Notes: generated from the letters alone by a model not told the origin. A DNA stretch of 64,000 nucleotides from Centipeda felix (GCF_900186465.1 NZ_LT891959.1:310001-374000); one strand, 5' to 3'; shown: positions 17,403 through 27,280, counted from the stretch's first letter. Numbers and translations are program-made.

Positions 17403-17961
17403 TAACTACGACTCCTTTACCTATAACATCGATCAGCTGTTCAGCGACATCGGCGCGCAGGTCGAGGTCGTCCGCAGCGACAAAATTTCCATCGATGAGA
17501 TTCGCGCGAACGGCTACCGCGGCGTCATCATATCGCCTGGTCCGGGTATTCCGCAGGACGCGGGCATCTCCGAGGAGGTCATTCGTCAGCTCGGCGGCGA
17601 GATCCCGATTCTCGGCATCTGCCTTGGGCATCAGGCCATCGGCGAGGTCTTCGGCGGACGCGTCGTCCGTGCGGGAGAAATCGTCCACGGCAAGGCATCC
17701 CCCATCTGCCACTGCGGCACAGGGCTCTATCAAGGTATTCCTGAACATACGCAAGTCGCCCGCTACCACTCTCTCATTATCGAGCGTGAAAGCCTGCCCG
17801 ATGTGCTGGAGGTGACGAGTCAGCTGGATAACGGCACCATCATGGGCGTACGCCACAAGACGCTCCCCATCGAGGGCATCCAGTTTCATCCCGAATCCAT
17901 TCTTACGCCTGATGGGCGTGCGATGATGAGAAACTATCTAAAAGACATCGGTGCAATATGA
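17386..17961 (+). CDS. trpG: Anthranilate synthase component II (glutamine amidotransferase)
   Basis: A 191-residue class I amidotransferase supplying ammonia to TrpE. It opens with LLLDNYDSFTYNI, the nucleophilic cysteine is in GICLGHQAIGE, and the histidine/glutamate end of the triad is in GIQFHPESIL. In many Firmicutes the same subunit also serves p-aminobenzoate synthesis. It overlaps trpE upstream and the HAD gene downstream (ATGA), so all three are one translational unit. Confidence 0.94.
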   Translation: MLLLLDNYDSFTYNIDQLFSDIGAQVEVVRSDKISIDEIRANGYRGVIISPGPGIPQDAGISEEVIRQLGGEIPILGICLGHQAIGEVFGGRVVRAGEIVHGKASPICHCGTGLYQGIPEHTQVARYHSLIIERESLPDVLEVTSQLDNGTIMGVRHKTLPIEGIQFHPESILTPDGRAMMRNYLKDIGAI

Positions 17962-18770
17962 GTGAAAAACGATATGACGACATCCTCCTCATCAGCGACC
18001 TCGATGGGACACTGATTCCGCGTCACGAGGCAATCGCCGACGAGAATCTTGCGGCACTCAGCACGTTTACAGCGGCGGGCGGAGCCTTTGCCGCTGCAAC
18101 GGGACGCACGCCCGAGGCAGCACTCCCCTATCTGGACGGCATTATGGTCAACGCCCCGAGCATCTTTTTCAATGGTGCAATGCTGAAAGATCTGACGGAA
18201 AATCATGTACTCGAGGTACGCACCTTGGACGGCGACCTCTGGCGCACGTTCGCCGCGCGCATCCTCTACCAGTTTCCGCGTGCCTGTGTCGAAGTCTACA
18301 CGGAGGGACACTGCCACATCATCAGCCCCGAGGAAAACGACGATCCGCGCCTCACGGATGAGTTCTACAACGTCAACCATACGGAGCTTCGCGCTGTGGA
18401 AGACGAGGCATGGCTGAAGTTCTTCATCTGCGACGCACCGATCAATCTCAAATTCGTCGAGCGGCTCGCCGCAGAGCTCGGCATTGACAAATGCTCTACA
18501 TCGTTCTACTCGGAGGCGAACTACCTCGAATTTGTCCCGCCCGGTACGAGTAAGGGTGCGATGGCAGAGGTGCTGCGGACGATGCCGCCGTATGCGGGAC
18601 GCCGCATTATCGCCTGCGGCGACTACGAGAACGACGTCGAACTGCTGCGCATGGCAGACATCGGCATCGCTCCCGAGGATGCAGCCGACGTGGCAAAGGA
18701 GGCGGCAGACCGCATTGCTCCCCCCTGCCGCACACCGCTCATCCCGTGGATTCTGAGCGAAGTACTATAA
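17958..18770 (+). CDS. HAD-superfamily hydrolase (Cof type, class IIB cap)
   Basis: A 270-residue phosphatase-like protein. Motif I is ISDLDGTLIP near residue 11 and motif IV is CGDYENDVELL near the end, with the size and C2 cap expected for Cof/YidA-type sugar-phosphate or nucleotide phosphatases. The start overlaps the trpG stop, which ties its expression to tryptophan synthesis genes, but no phosphatase is needed in that pathway, so the link may only be transcriptional. It is the last gene of the operon, followed by a strong bidirectional hairpin. Confidence 0.9.
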   Translation: MSEKRYDDILLISDLDGTLIPRHEAIADENLAALSTFTAAGGAFAAATGRTPEAALPYLDGIMVNAPSIFFNGAMLKDLTENHVLEVRTLDGDLWRTFAARILYQFPRACVEVYTEGHCHIISPEENDDPRLTDEFYNVNHTELRAVEDEAWLKFFICDAPINLKFVERLAAELGIDKCSTSFYSEANYLEFVPPGTSKGAMAEVLRTMPPYAGRRIIACGDYENDVELLRMADIGIAPEDAADVAKEAADRIAPPCRTPLIPWILSEVL

Positions 18771-18775
18771 AAATG

Positions 18776-18838
18776 AAGAGCAAAAGAATGGGACAGATGC
18801 AGAAAGAACTCCTGCACCTGTCCCATTCTTTTGCTCTT
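18776..18838. terminator. Bidirectional terminator between the trp operon and the MATE gene
   Basis: A 21-base arm starting AAGAGCAAAAGAATGG (18776-18796) pairs perfectly with 18818-18838, with a further inner pairing TGCAG/CTGCA. T-rich ends exist in both directions. The MATE stop codon overlaps its right end. Confidence 0.85.
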
Positions 18839-20177
18839 ATGTGCTTCGCAGCGTCTTCTCCGTCCAGAAGTACGCGATCGCGACGGGAATACCGGCACCG
18901 ATCCATGCGAGGGGATTGGCGAGACACGCGCCGAGAAAGCCGAGATGGGCGCAGAGGAAGATCGCCGCACCGGCACGCATGACAAGCTCCATCGCCCCCG
19001 CGATCGTCGGGACAACGCTCTGCCCAAGCCCCTGCAGGACGTTGCGGTAGACGAGCAGGACGGCGAGAATAATGTACGTCGAACCGTTGACAGTGAGGAA
19101 GGTCTGCCCATAGGCAATGACCTCCTCTGCCCCCTGTGCATCTGCGCCGACAAAGAGTGCGAGCAGATGCGTCCCAAAGACGATAAGCAGAATACCGATG
19201 GCGACGGCAAAGGCGGCAGACATCTTGAGACAGGCGTGCACACCCGCACGGATGCGCGCATACTGCTGTGCGCCGTAGTTCTGTGCCGTATACGCCGCCA
19301 TGGCATAGCCGAAGGAGAGCATGGGCATGACGGCAACGGCGTCGATCTTCTGCGTTGCCGCGTATGCCGCCACGGGCAGTGCACCGAGGTTGTTGAGGGC
19401 AACTTGGAGGATGATCGCTCCGAGAGCAATCACGGAGGACTGCAGCCCCATCGGAAGCCCCAGCCGCAGATGCGCAGCGAGGAGCGAGACATTGGGCTTC
19501 CAATCCTGCCAGGCGGGGCAGAGTGCAGGGATGCGCCGCCGTATGTAGAGGAAAAAGACGATCATGCCGATCGCCTGTGCGGCAACCGTCGCACCCGCCG
19601 CGCCTGGGATGCCCAAATCCAGCACCAGTATGGCAATCGGCTCGAGGACGACATTGATGGCAAGGGTGATGCCCAGAATAACTGTCGGTGTCGTACTGTC
19701 CCCGAGGGCACGGATAAGGCAGTTCTGCAAATAGAGCAGAAGAAATATCATCAGCCCCGCAAAGATGATGGAGAGAAAGTCCACCGCTCCGTCTAAAATC
19801 TCAGGCGGAGTCTCCATAAGGATGAGCAGTGGCCGCGTCAGCGGAAAGACGAATGCGGTCAGGAGAAGCGCTGTCAATATGCCGAGCAGGATACACGTCG
19901 CCGCACTGCGGCACACGCCCGCCGCATCGTCCGCGCCGAACCGCTGTCCCGTATAGATGGTGATCCCCGTGCAGAATCCCATAATGAAGCCGAGCGCGAG
20001 GAACATGAGACTGCCCGTACAGCCAACGGCGGCAAGTGCATTCACCCCAAGGAATCGCCCGACGATGAGAGTATCGACAAAGGAATAGAGCTGCTGCATC
20101 ATATTTCCTGCAATCAGAGGCAGCGCAAAGAAAAAGATCAGCCGTGCGGGGTCACCCGCTGTCATATTCTTCATCAT
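18837..20177 (-). CDS. MATE family multidrug/Na+ antiporter
   Basis: A 446-residue integral membrane protein with about twelve hydrophobic segments arranged as two homologous halves. The N-terminus (DPARLIFFFALPLIAGNMMQQ, then FVDTLIVGRFLG) matches the NorM/DinF-type MATE exporters, which use Na+ or H+ gradients to expel organic cations. Its start overlaps the stop of the YdcF-like gene in ATGA. The substrate is unknown. Confidence 0.92.
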   Translation of the reverse strand: MMKNMTAGDPARLIFFFALPLIAGNMMQQLYSFVDTLIVGRFLGVNALAAVGCTGSLMFLALGFIMGFCTGITIYTGQRFGADDAAGVCRSAATCILLGILTALLLTAFVFPLTRPLLILMETPPEILDGAVDFLSIIFAGLMIFLLLYLQNCLIRALGDSTTPTVILGITLAINVVLEPIAILVLDLGIPGAAGATVAAQAIGMIVFFLYIRRRIPALCPAWQDWKPNVSLLAAHLRLGLPMGLQSSVIALGAIILQVALNNLGALPVAAYAATQKIDAVAVMPMLSFGYAMAAYTAQNYGAQQYARIRAGVHACLKMSAAFAVAIGILLIVFGTHLLALFVGADAQGAEEVIAYGQTFLTVNGSTYIILAVLLVYRNVLQGLGQSVVPTIAGAMELVMRAGAAIFLCAHLGFLGACLANPLAWIGAGIPVAIAYFWTEKTLRST

Positions 20178-20932
20178 TCGAGATACCTCGTCACAATGGT
20201 ACGCAGTTTCTCTTGAAAGTACACAGTATTCGTATAGAGCACCCCTGCGTTTGGCGCAAACTTGATGAGATAGAGCTGCGGATCACCGCTCACCCAGAAG
20301 TCCGTGGGGTACGGGGTCACCGTGATGCCCTGTTTTTCAAAGTTGAGCACGGCACGCGGCAGGTGGAACGCCGAGGTCACGAGAATCGGATGCACAAAGC
20401 CCTCACGCCGCAGGATCTCCGCCGTATAGCGTGCGTTCTGCCCCGTCGTAAGGCTGCGTGTCTCCACATAGATCATATCGTCCGGCACGCCGAGTGAGCG
20501 CAGGACGCGCCGCGCGATCTCCGCCTCAGAGCCCGTATCACTGAACACCTGCCCGCCCGAGAGCAGGATCGGCAGATGTGTGCGCAGGTGAAGGCGATAC
20601 ACCGCGAGAAGGCGCGAGGACGGGCTCTGTGCTAGCATCCCCGTGCCGTCCACATCCTGCACATCCGCGATTGCCCCGCCGCCAAGCATGATGATGACAT
20701 CGCCCTGCGGCGCCTCGGGCACGGGATACGTCCGCTCGAGCTCCCCCATCAGGCGATCCGATACGGCTCCGATGGAGAGGAGATAGAGCATGGCGGCCAG
20801 AGCACAGAGCAGCACAGCTGCACGAGATTGATGCTGTCTCTTCCATAGATAGACAGCAAGCCCTAGCATAGCAAGAACAAAAATCCCCGGCGGCAGAATC
20901 CATGCTGCCCCAAATTTTAAAATGTAAATCAT
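20174..20932 (-). CDS. YdcF/ElyC-like membrane protein (DUF218)
   Basis: About 252 residues. Two N-terminal hydrophobic stretches precede a DUF218 domain with DVIIMLGGG, PILLSGGQ and the ETRSLTTGQNARYTAEIL segment shared by YdcF, SanA and ElyC. Relatives affect cell-envelope integrity and lipid-carrier use; enzymatic activity is not established. The start is uncertain. ATG 20932 has GGAGG 15 bases upstream, and a GTG at 20977 extends the frame but has a weak site. It is coupled to the MATE gene. Confidence 0.8.
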   Translation of the reverse strand: MIYILKFGAAWILPPGIFVLAMLGLAVYLWKRQHQSRAAVLLCALAAMLYLLSIGAVSDRLMGELERTYPVPEAPQGDVIIMLGGGAIADVQDVDGTGMLAQSPSSRLLAVYRLHLRTHLPILLSGGQVFSDTGSEAEIARRVLRSLGVPDDMIYVETRSLTTGQNARYTAEILRREGFVHPILVTSAFHLPRAVLNFEKQGITVTPYPTDFWVSGDPQLYLIKFAPNAGVLYTNTVYFQEKLRTIVTRYLE

Positions 20933-21045
20933 AAAAAGGAAAACACGCCTCCACCGCGAATATTTAGAATATAGCACGTTCTTCTGCGTGCTTTATCGTT
21001 CATTGTATCAAATTTTATGTGTAATGACAAAGGAGAGATTCACTC

Positions 21046-21390
21046 ATGGCAATCATCGAATCAGAGCACATTGATGCCGAGAAGCGCTTTGGCGGCAACG
21101 GTACGATCCACATTCAGAAGCTCCTCACGCCAAAGGAACTGGACGGAAAGTGCGCCATGTTCGCGCGTGTGACGATCCCGCCCCATGCGTCGATGGGCGC
21201 ACACAAGCACGAGGGCAATACGGAGACGTATCACATCCTCTCGGGACGTGCCCGCTATAACGACAATGGCAATGAGATCGAGATTGGTCCCGGCACGACG
21301 ACGTTCTGCGGCGACGGCGAGATACACGCCATCGCCAACGCCTCCGAAACCGAGGATCTCGTCTTTATGGCGCTGATTATCAATAAGTAA
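21046..21390 (+). CDS. Single-domain cupin protein
   Basis: A 114-residue cupin. Metal-ligand motifs are visible: GAHKHEGNTETYHILSG for the first cupin motif and a GDGEIHAIAN histidine in the second. Small cupins of this kind bind sugars or metal and can be isomerases, dioxygenases or sensors; no function can be given. It is transcribed alone from 21046 after an AAAGGAGAG site, and convergent with the MacB permease gene across a strong hairpin. Confidence 0.85.
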   Translation: MAIIESEHIDAEKRFGGNGTIHIQKLLTPKELDGKCAMFARVTIPPHASMGAHKHEGNTETYHILSGRARYNDNGNEIEIGPGTTTFCGDGEIHAIANASETEDLVFMALIINK

Positions 21391-21399
21391 TTTTCGTAG

Positions 21400-21446
21400 A
21401 AAAGCGACTGCTGTACGTAGTTCCCCTTCGTACAGCAGTCGCTTTT
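21400..21446. terminator. Bidirectional terminator between cupin and macB genes
   Basis: AAAAGCGACTGCTGTACG (21400-21417) pairs perfectly with 21429-21446, with A-rich and T-rich flanks that serve both directions. Confidence 0.92.
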
Positions 21447-21459
21447 GTATTGTATGGAT

Positions 21460-22674
21460 TCACTCATACCGCAGGGCGTCGATCGGATCGAGACGCGCAG
21501 CTTTGCGGGCGGGATAGATGCCGAAGAAGAGGCCGATCCCGACGGCAAAGGAAAAGGAGACGAGGATCGGCAGTATCTCAATGGAGGTCTTGAGTTCACC
21601 AAAGCTGCCAATGAGCTTCGAGAGAGAAATGCCGAGCGTAATGCCGATTACGCCGCCGACGATTCCGATGACCATGGACTCAATCATGAACTGCATGAGG
21701 ACGTTTGACGAGGTAGCGCCAAGTGCCTTGCGGATGCCGATCTCGCGTGTGCGCTCCGTGACGGAGACCATCATGATGTTCATGATGCCGATGCCGCCGA
21801 CGAGGAGCGAGATGCCCGCGATCGAGCCGAGGAGGAGCGTCAGCATATTCGTATTTTCGGTAAAGCTCTCCATGAGGCTGGTCATGTTGCGGACGTTGAA
21901 GTCATCCTCCGCACCCGTGCGGATGTGATGCCGCTGACGCAGGAGTGTCTCAATTTCCGCCTGTACCTCATCCATTTTATCAGGCGAGGAGACCTGTATG
22001 TTGATGGAGTGCACGTGCGTGATGGCGAGCATACGCTCCTGCGCCGTCGTCAATGGAATGTAGATCACATCGTCCTGATCCTGTCCGATGGACTGCCCCT
22101 TGCTCGCCGTAATGCCGATGACCTTGAACGGCTGGTTGTTGATGCGGATATTCTTTCCGACAGGATTCTCCGTGCCAAAGAGATTGGACGCAACCGTCGG
22201 GCCGATCACGGCAACGCGGCTGCGTTTCTGCATATCACTCGTCGTAATGAATGTCCCGTTCTCCACCTTCAGGGAACGGATCTGCATCAGTTCCGGGGTG
22301 ACTCCCTCCACCTGCGTATTCCAGTTGAGGTTGCCGTTCACGACCTGATACGACGTGGAGACCGTAGGTGAAACGTAGTCAATCCCCTTGATCTTCGCAG
22401 CAATTGCCTTTGCATCATCATATTTCAGCGATTTACGCGAGCCTGCTGCCCCGCGTACACCGCCATGGTTGGATGAGCCCGGCATGACGATGAGCATATT
22501 CGACCCGAGACTCGCGAAGGAGTCCGAGACGCTCGTACGCACGCCCATGCCGATAGAGACCATGGCGATGACCGCACCCACGCCGATGATGATACCGAGC
22601 ATCGTGAGGAGGGAGCGCAGCTTGTTGGCGAGCAGTGCGTTCACCGCCATGCCGAAGCATTCCTTAAACAACAT
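21460..22674 (-). CDS. macB: MacB-type ABC transporter permease
   Basis: A 404-residue FtsX-like permease. One N-terminal helix ([20 protein letters not shown]) is followed by a large periplasmic domain of about 210 residues and three C-terminal helices, the MacB topology. In classical MacB the ATPase is fused; here it is a separate gene that overlaps by 11 bases. Together with MacA and TolC it should form a mechanotransmission exporter for peptides, siderophores or macrolides across the outer membrane. It is the last gene of the operon. Confidence 0.92.
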   Translation of the reverse strand: MLFKECFGMAVNALLANKLRSLLTMLGIIIGVGAVIAMVSIGMGVRTSVSDSFASLGSNMLIVMPGSSNHGGVRGAAGSRKSLKYDDAKAIAAKIKGIDYVSPTVSTSYQVVNGNLNWNTQVEGVTPELMQIRSLKVENGTFITTSDMQKRSRVAVIGPTVASNLFGTENPVGKNIRINNQPFKVIGITASKGQSIGQDQDDVIYIPLTTAQERMLAITHVHSINIQVSSPDKMDEVQAEIETLLRQRHHIRTGAEDDFNVRNMTSLMESFTENTNMLTLLLGSIAGISLLVGGIGIMNIMMVSVTERTREIGIRKALGATSSNVLMQFMIESMVIGIVGGVIGITLGISLSKLIGSFGELKTSIEILPILVSFSFAVGIGLFFGIYPARKAARLDPIDALRYE

Positions 22675-23383
22675 CCATCACGACCCCCTTCCCCTCATCA
22701 CGCGTGATCTTCCCATCACGTACGAGAAGCTGCCGGCTCGCGCGCAGGGCGATCTCCGGTTCATGGGTGACGAGGATGATCGTATGTCCCTTTTCGTGCA
22801 TTCGCTCAAAGATATCCATGATCTCCGTCGTGGACTTCGTGTCGAGGTTGCCCGTCGGCTCATCCGCCATGATGATATGCGGATCGTTGACGAGAGCACG
22901 GGCTATGGCGACGCGCTGCCGCTGTCCGCCCGAGAGCTCGTTCGGCAGATGCTGTCCGCGATCGCCAAGCCCCACGGCGGCGAGCATCTCCTGTGCGCGC
23001 TCCGTCCGCTCGTGCCGTCCCCAGCCCGCATAGACGAGCGGCAGAGCGACATTGTCGAGTGCCGAGATGCGCGGCAGCAGGTTGAAGTTCTGAAAGACGA
23101 ACCCAATCTTCTTGTTGCGTGTCATGGCAAGTGCATCGTCGTCGAGGCCCGCTACCTCATCGCCATCGAGCCGATACGATCCCTCCGAGGGACGGTCAAG
23201 GCAGCCGAGGATGTTCATGAGCGTGGATTTGCCCGAGCCGGAAGGTCCCATAAGCGCAGCGAACTCCCCGCGCCGGATATCGAGGTCGATGCCGTCCAGT
23301 GCGGCCAGCATCTCACCGCCGATACGGTAGACCTTGCGGATGCCGCGCAGGCGAATGGTGCTCGTCTCTTTGCTCTGCATCAT
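22664..23383 (-). CDS. MacB/LolD-type ABC transporter ATPase
   Basis: A 239-residue ATP-binding subunit with Walker [10 protein letters not shown], signature [15 protein letters not shown] and Walker [13 protein letters not shown]. It belongs to the LolD/MacB/FtsE class that partners with FtsX-like permeases. It lies between macA (9-bp gap upstream) and the permease (overlap downstream), so it powers the MacAB-TolC-like exporter. Start 23383; the second methionine at 23380 is equally possible. Confidence 0.93.
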   Translation of the reverse strand: MMQSKETSTIRLRGIRKVYRIGGEMLAALDGIDLDIRRGEFAALMGPSGSGKSTLMNILGCLDRPSEGSYRLDGDEVAGLDDDALAMTRNKKIGFVFQNFNLLPRISALDNVALPLVYAGWGRHERTERAQEMLAAVGLGDRGQHLPNELSGGQRQRVAIARALVNDPHIIMADEPTGNLDTKSTTEIMDIFERMHEKGHTIILVTHEPEIALRASRQLLVRDGKITRDEGKGVVMDVV

Positions 23384-23392
23384 GACCTCCGA

Positions 23393-24505
23393 TCACATCG
23401 GCGGCGGTCCGCCATGATCCTTCGTACTGCTCGTCGATTTCTTCGCCGTATAGCTGTTGACGACGTGCTCGCCCTCGCTCAGCCCCGACAGGATCTCGAC
23501 ATACTCGTCGCTGTAGATCCCCGTTTCGACATACCGCTGTTCCTGTGTCCCATCGTCGTTCAGCACGAATACATACGGCCCTGCCGCATCTGTCTTGAGC
23601 ACAGAGAGCGGCACGACGAGAGCGTTATCCTTATCTGCCGTGTCGATGACGACGCGCGCCGTCATGGCAGGGAGAAGGAGGTTGTCTGGATCATCCACAT
23701 CCAGTGTGACATAGTAGTAGATGACGCTCGCACTCGACGTGGCGGAGGAAGAACTTGACGAGCTGGTATCCCAGCTGTTCGTCACATCCGTCTGAGAGAT
23801 TTTGGAGACGCGTGCCGTAAAGGTCTTATCCGTAAAGGCGTCCACACTGAATGTCGCAGACTGTCCGATGCGGATGCTTCCGATGTCCGTCTCATCCACC
23901 TTCGCCTTGATCTGCTTCTTTGAGAGGTCTGCGATGCGCATGATGACCGTCGGATTATCCGACCCCTGCACTGCCATCGTCCCTGCGTTCTTCGGCTCGC
24001 CGACGACCACGCCCGAGATCGGCGCGGTGATGATCGTCTCATTCGCGTCGGAGTTCGCCTCCTCGAGCGTGGACTGCGCCGTATCATAGTTGTACTCTGC
24101 ATCCTCGAGATCGGATTTCGACTTTGCGCCAATGCTCTCCAGATAGCTCATACGGTTGTACTTCGCACGCGTATTCGTTACGCGGTACTGTGCCTGATCG
24201 CGCTTTGCCTCATAGTCTTTGCCGTCGAGGGTGGCGACGATCTGCCCCGCCGTCACGGTATCGTTCTCCTTGACAAGCACAGAGCTGATGCGCGCCGTGA
24301 TTTTCGAGCTGACCTCAACGGAGTCCACGGGGCGGATCGTTCCTGTCGCCTCGACGGTGGACTTGATATTCATGCGTGCGGCATCGACGGTCGAGACCGC
24401 CTTCGCCGCTTCCTGTGCTGCACTCTGCGTGTAATACCAGTAACTGCCGCCGGCAATCAACGCCATTGTCAAAGCACCGATGCCGATGATCGTTCGTTTC
24501 CTCAT
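23393..24505 (-). CDS. macA: Periplasmic adaptor protein MacA (HlyD/RND-MFP family)
   Basis: A 370-residue membrane-fusion protein. It has an N-terminal anchor (IIGIGALTMALIAGGSYWYY), a lipoyl-like segment (VSSKITARISSVLVKENDTV and ITAPISGVVVGEPKNAG), a short coiled-coil hairpin between them and beta-barrel regions. A serine-rich stretch (SSSSSSATSSAS) and a histidine-glycine tail are unusual local features. It bridges the inner-membrane MacB complex to TolC. The start overlaps the TolC stop by four bases. Confidence 0.92.
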   Translation of the reverse strand: MRKRTIIGIGALTMALIAGGSYWYYTQSAAQEAAKAVSTVDAARMNIKSTVEATGTIRPVDSVEVSSKITARISSVLVKENDTVTAGQIVATLDGKDYEAKRDQAQYRVTNTRAKYNRMSYLESIGAKSKSDLEDAEYNYDTAQSTLEEANSDANETIITAPISGVVVGEPKNAGTMAVQGSDNPTVIMRIADLSKKQIKAKVDETDIGSIRIGQSATFSVDAFTDKTFTARVSKISQTDVTNSWDTSSSSSSSATSSASVIYYYVTLDVDDPDNLLLPAMTARVVIDTADKDNALVVPLSVLKTDAAGPYVFVLNDDGTQEQRYVETGIYSDEYVEILSGLSEGEHVVNSYTAKKSTSSTKDHGGPPPM

Positions 24506-25887
24506 GGCTGTGCTCCCCTCGCTGCCGTATCCGTCCCCTCAGCGTAAGCCGCCTGTGCCGCCGTACGCTCCTCATCCGTCACAGCAGGCAGTCCCTCTGC
24601 CGCTTTGTGCTCCTCTGCTGTGAGCTCCTTCCCCATCAGGCTCTCCACCTGTGCACGATAGCGTGCATAGTCGTATCGTGCACTGAGGGCATTTTGCCGC
24701 GCTGTCGTGAGCGCAGTCTGCGCATCGAGAATATCAAGGAGTATGCCCTCGCCCGCACGATAGCGTTCCGAGGCGATACGGTAATCCTCCTCTGCCTGAC
24801 GCACGGCATCCCCCGTCGAGGTAAAGCGCTGCTCCGCCTCTCGCATATTGAGATACGCCTGCCGCAGATTCAGATCGATGCTCTCCTCTGTTTTCTTGAC
24901 ATTCAAGAGGGCGATGTCACGCTCCGCCTCCGCCGCGTCGATGGCACCGCGCGTCACGCCACTGTCGAAGATGTTCCAGTTCACACCGACCGAGGCAGAC
25001 ACATCAGAGGACGTATCGCTGTGCGGACGAAACTGGCTCGTCAATCCCGTGCCGAGGGTCAGATTCACCGTCGGTTTCTTCCCCGCGCGCGCGATGTCAA
25101 CCGCCAGCTCGCGCTGCTGCAGCGTCTCACGCTGTGCCGCGAGATCCAGCCGCGTGCGCTGTGCGTAGGAAATGCAGTCCGTCAGTGCCGTGCCAAATGG
25201 CTCGTAGGTGACCTCTGTCGTCAACTGCAGTGGCTCGGATCGGTCAATGTTGAGCAGATTGCGTAGGGTCGCGAGGTTCACCTCGTAGCTGCTCTCGGCA
25301 CGGATGAGCTCCTGCCGTGCATTCGACAGCTCCACCGAGGAACGGATCACGTCGATTTTGGCCTGTGCTCCTGCCTCGTAGAGTGCGCTGACATTCCGCA
25401 GATGAGCATCGTACTTGTCCACGCTGTCGCGTTGGACGTCGATCTTCTTCGCTGCCTCTGCCGCGTTCCAGTAGGCGGCAATCACCTCGTATTTCAGCTC
25501 CTCACGCGCACGCTCCGTTGTCAGGCGCGCCGCATGTGCACCGATCTCCCCCGCACGAATCCGCGCCTCATTCGCTCCGCCGCTGTAAAGCGGCAGACTC
25601 GCCGAGAGGCTGATCCCGTTGCTCACCTGCTCACTCGCATCGCTCGCCTTCGACGTGCGCAGACTATCACTCGCTCCAACCGAAATGCTGTTCTTCCCGC
25701 GCGCCTGACGCAGGGCGGCATCGGCAGAGCGCTCTCCCTCACGCGTGATGCGCAGCCCTGTATTCGCCGAAAGTGCCGTGTCGATCGCATCTTCGAGGCT
25801 GAGCCGCATCGCATCTGCAGACAGCGGAAATGTCAGCACTGCGCCCACGAGAAGCGCGGCAAGAGTGTGCTGCCGCCTGTTCTTCAT
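24502..25887 (-). CDS. tolC: TolC family outer-membrane channel
   Basis: About 461 residues. A cleavable signal peptide (TLAALLVGAVLTFPLSADA) is followed by two repeated OEP regions of long alpha-helical coiled coil (for example LSLEDAIDTALSANTGLRIT and the later RYRAGEGILLDILDAQ). As the outer-membrane exit duct it shows the organism has an outer membrane. It is the first gene of the tolC-macA-ATPase-permease operon. A GAGGTG site sits 8 bases before ATG 25887; ATG 25890 and GTG 25896 are alternatives. Confidence 0.92.
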   Translation of the reverse strand: MKNRRQHTLAALLVGAVLTFPLSADAMRLSLEDAIDTALSANTGLRITREGERSADAALRQARGKNSISVGASDSLRTSKASDASEQVSNGISLSASLPLYSGGANEARIRAGEIGAHAARLTTERAREELKYEVIAAYWNAAEAAKKIDVQRDSVDKYDAHLRNVSALYEAGAQAKIDVIRSSVELSNARQELIRAESSYEVNLATLRNLLNIDRSEPLQLTTEVTYEPFGTALTDCISYAQRTRLDLAAQRETLQQRELAVDIARAGKKPTVNLTLGTGLTSQFRPHSDTSSDVSASVGVNWNIFDSGVTRGAIDAAEAERDIALLNVKKTEESIDLNLRQAYLNMREAEQRFTSTGDAVRQAEEDYRIASERYRAGEGILLDILDAQTALTTARQNALSARYDYARYRAQVESLMGKELTAEEHKAAEGLPAVTDEERTAAQAAYAEGTDTAARGAQP

Positions 25888-25933
25888 CATAACCACCTCA
25901 ACGTATAGAATCCCTTTTCATCCTGATAAGAAT

Positions 25934-25957
25934 GCGCCCATGCTACAGCAAGGGCGC
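25934..25957 (-). terminator. GC-rich hairpin upstream of tolC
   Basis: GCGCCC (25934-25939) pairs with GGGCGC (25952-25957), extended by AGC/GCT inside. It may end transcripts of the ftsEX-envC-ctpA operon, but the T-tract is poor. Confidence 0.35.
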
Positions 25958-25990
25958 TATATTCTGCTTAGCATACGGTTAGTTTTTTCT

Positions 25991-26099
25991 TAAGGAATCA
26001 CAGATAAAATGAACTCTATCGAATTGACGTAGCTTTTTCGCCGAAGTGCGGGCAAAAATACGTCAAGATGATAACGATGAATTTATTTGTGCTTCATTA
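25991..26099. mobile_element. MITE-like TA-flanked element, internally deleted copy
   Basis: 109 bp starting TAAGGAATCACAGATAAA and ending TTTATTTGTGCTTCATTA, so the ends match the full elements imperfectly. The interior keeps the outer blocks (ATCGAATTGACGTAG, CTTTTTCGCC) but lacks the central CCGGACGCATAGCA region. The right-hand TTA is exactly the ctpA stop codon. Confidence 0.65.
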
Positions 26100-27242
26100 A
26101 AAACTCGGATGCTCCTCCAGATATTTCTTTGCCGCCTCGAACTGGACATCCGTCGTGTCCTGCGGCGAACGCTCGACGACAATATCCGGCGTAATGCCCG
26201 TGCCGTCGATGGAGCGCCCATTCGGCGTAATGTACTTGGCAATCGTCAGTTTCAGCCCATCATCGTGGAAGAGCGGCATCACTGCCTGCACTGACCCTTT
26301 CCCATAGGAAGTCGTGCCGATGATGGTCGCCGCGCCCGTATCCTGCAATGCCCCCGCCAGAATCTCCGATGCGCTCGCACTGTTCTCATCGATGAGCACA
26401 ACAATCGGATACTTGCGTGCTTCGAGATGCGAGCGGTAAACCTCCGTATCTCCGTCACGGTTGATGACGGAGACAATCGGCCCTGCCGGTACAATCTGCT
26501 CGGCGACGGCAACACAGCTCGTAATCAATCCGCCCGGATTCTCACGCAGATCGATGATGAGCGAGGTCATGCCCGCCTCACCGAGACGCGCCATCTCTGC
26601 GGCGAACTCATCGCCCGTGTGCTCTGCAAATGAAGCGATGCGGATGTAGCCAATCGTCGTCCCGTCGAGCATCACACCGCGCACGGAGTGTACCTGTATC
26701 ACATTGCGCGTGATCGTCACATCCTGCTCTGCGCCGTCATGCAGGATGCGCAGTGTCACCTGCGTCCCAACCTCACCGCGGATACGGAGCGCGACCTCCT
26801 CGCTCGGCAGCTCGCTCGTCGGCACACCGTCCACAGCGAGGATCTCATCGCCCGCGCGCAGTCCCGCGGCCTCACCGGGCGTTCCGTCAAGCACGGAGAT
26901 GATCTTTACCGTCCCATCCTTAAAGCCCATCGTCACGCCGATCCCGCCAAACGAGCCCTCCGTCTGCTGACGCAGCGTCCGGAACATCTCGGGCGGCATA
27001 TAGACCGAATGCGGATCGCCGAGAGAGGCAACCATCCCGTCGATGGCACCATCCACGAGTGTACTGGTGTCGGGCGCGTCCACGTAACGCGACTGGATGA
27101 ACTTCATCACGCCGAACAGACGGATAACATCATCGCCGTAGATGCCCATCGAGCGCAGGAATCCCCCCGCCGCAAGCACCGTCAACATACTGCCGCACAG
27201 AACCGAGATCATGGCGGTCAGAACAAACTTTTTTTTTCTCAT
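26097..27242 (-). CDS. ctpA: C-terminal processing peptidase, S41 family
   Basis: A 381-residue exported serine protease. It has an N-terminal signal/anchor (VLTAMISVLCGSMLTVLAAGG), a PDZ domain (GSFGGIGVTMGFKDGTVKII) and a catalytic domain with the serine in ENSASASEI and the lysine in YGKGSVQ. Such peptidases trim periplasmic substrates, often peptidoglycan hydrolases or lipoproteins. It is downstream of ftsEX and envC on the same strand, which suggests a part in controlling septal wall hydrolysis. The stop codon lies in the end of a MITE-like element. Confidence 0.92.
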   Translation of the reverse strand: MRKKKFVLTAMISVLCGSMLTVLAAGGFLRSMGIYGDDVIRLFGVMKFIQSRYVDAPDTSTLVDGAIDGMVASLGDPHSVYMPPEMFRTLRQQTEGSFGGIGVTMGFKDGTVKIISVLDGTPGEAAGLRAGDEILAVDGVPTSELPSEEVALRIRGEVGTQVTLRILHDGAEQDVTITRNVIQVHSVRGVMLDGTTIGYIRIASFAEHTGDEFAAEMARLGEAGMTSLIIDLRENPGGLITSCVAVAEQIVPAGPIVSVINRDGDTEVYRSHLEARKYPIVVLIDENSASASEILAGALQDTGAATIIGTTSYGKGSVQAVMPLFHDDGLKLTIAKYITPNGRSIDGTGITPDIVVERSPQDTTDVQFEAAKKYLEEHPSF

Positions 27243-27280
27243 ATCCTCTTCAATTCATTGATGAGCGGCGTTACGCCTGC

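Noticed and set aside
15903-17961. Possible p-aminobenzoate synthase (pabB-pabA)
   Set aside because: The component I motif is PIAGT, with alanine where PabB has lysine, so anthranilate synthase is favoured.
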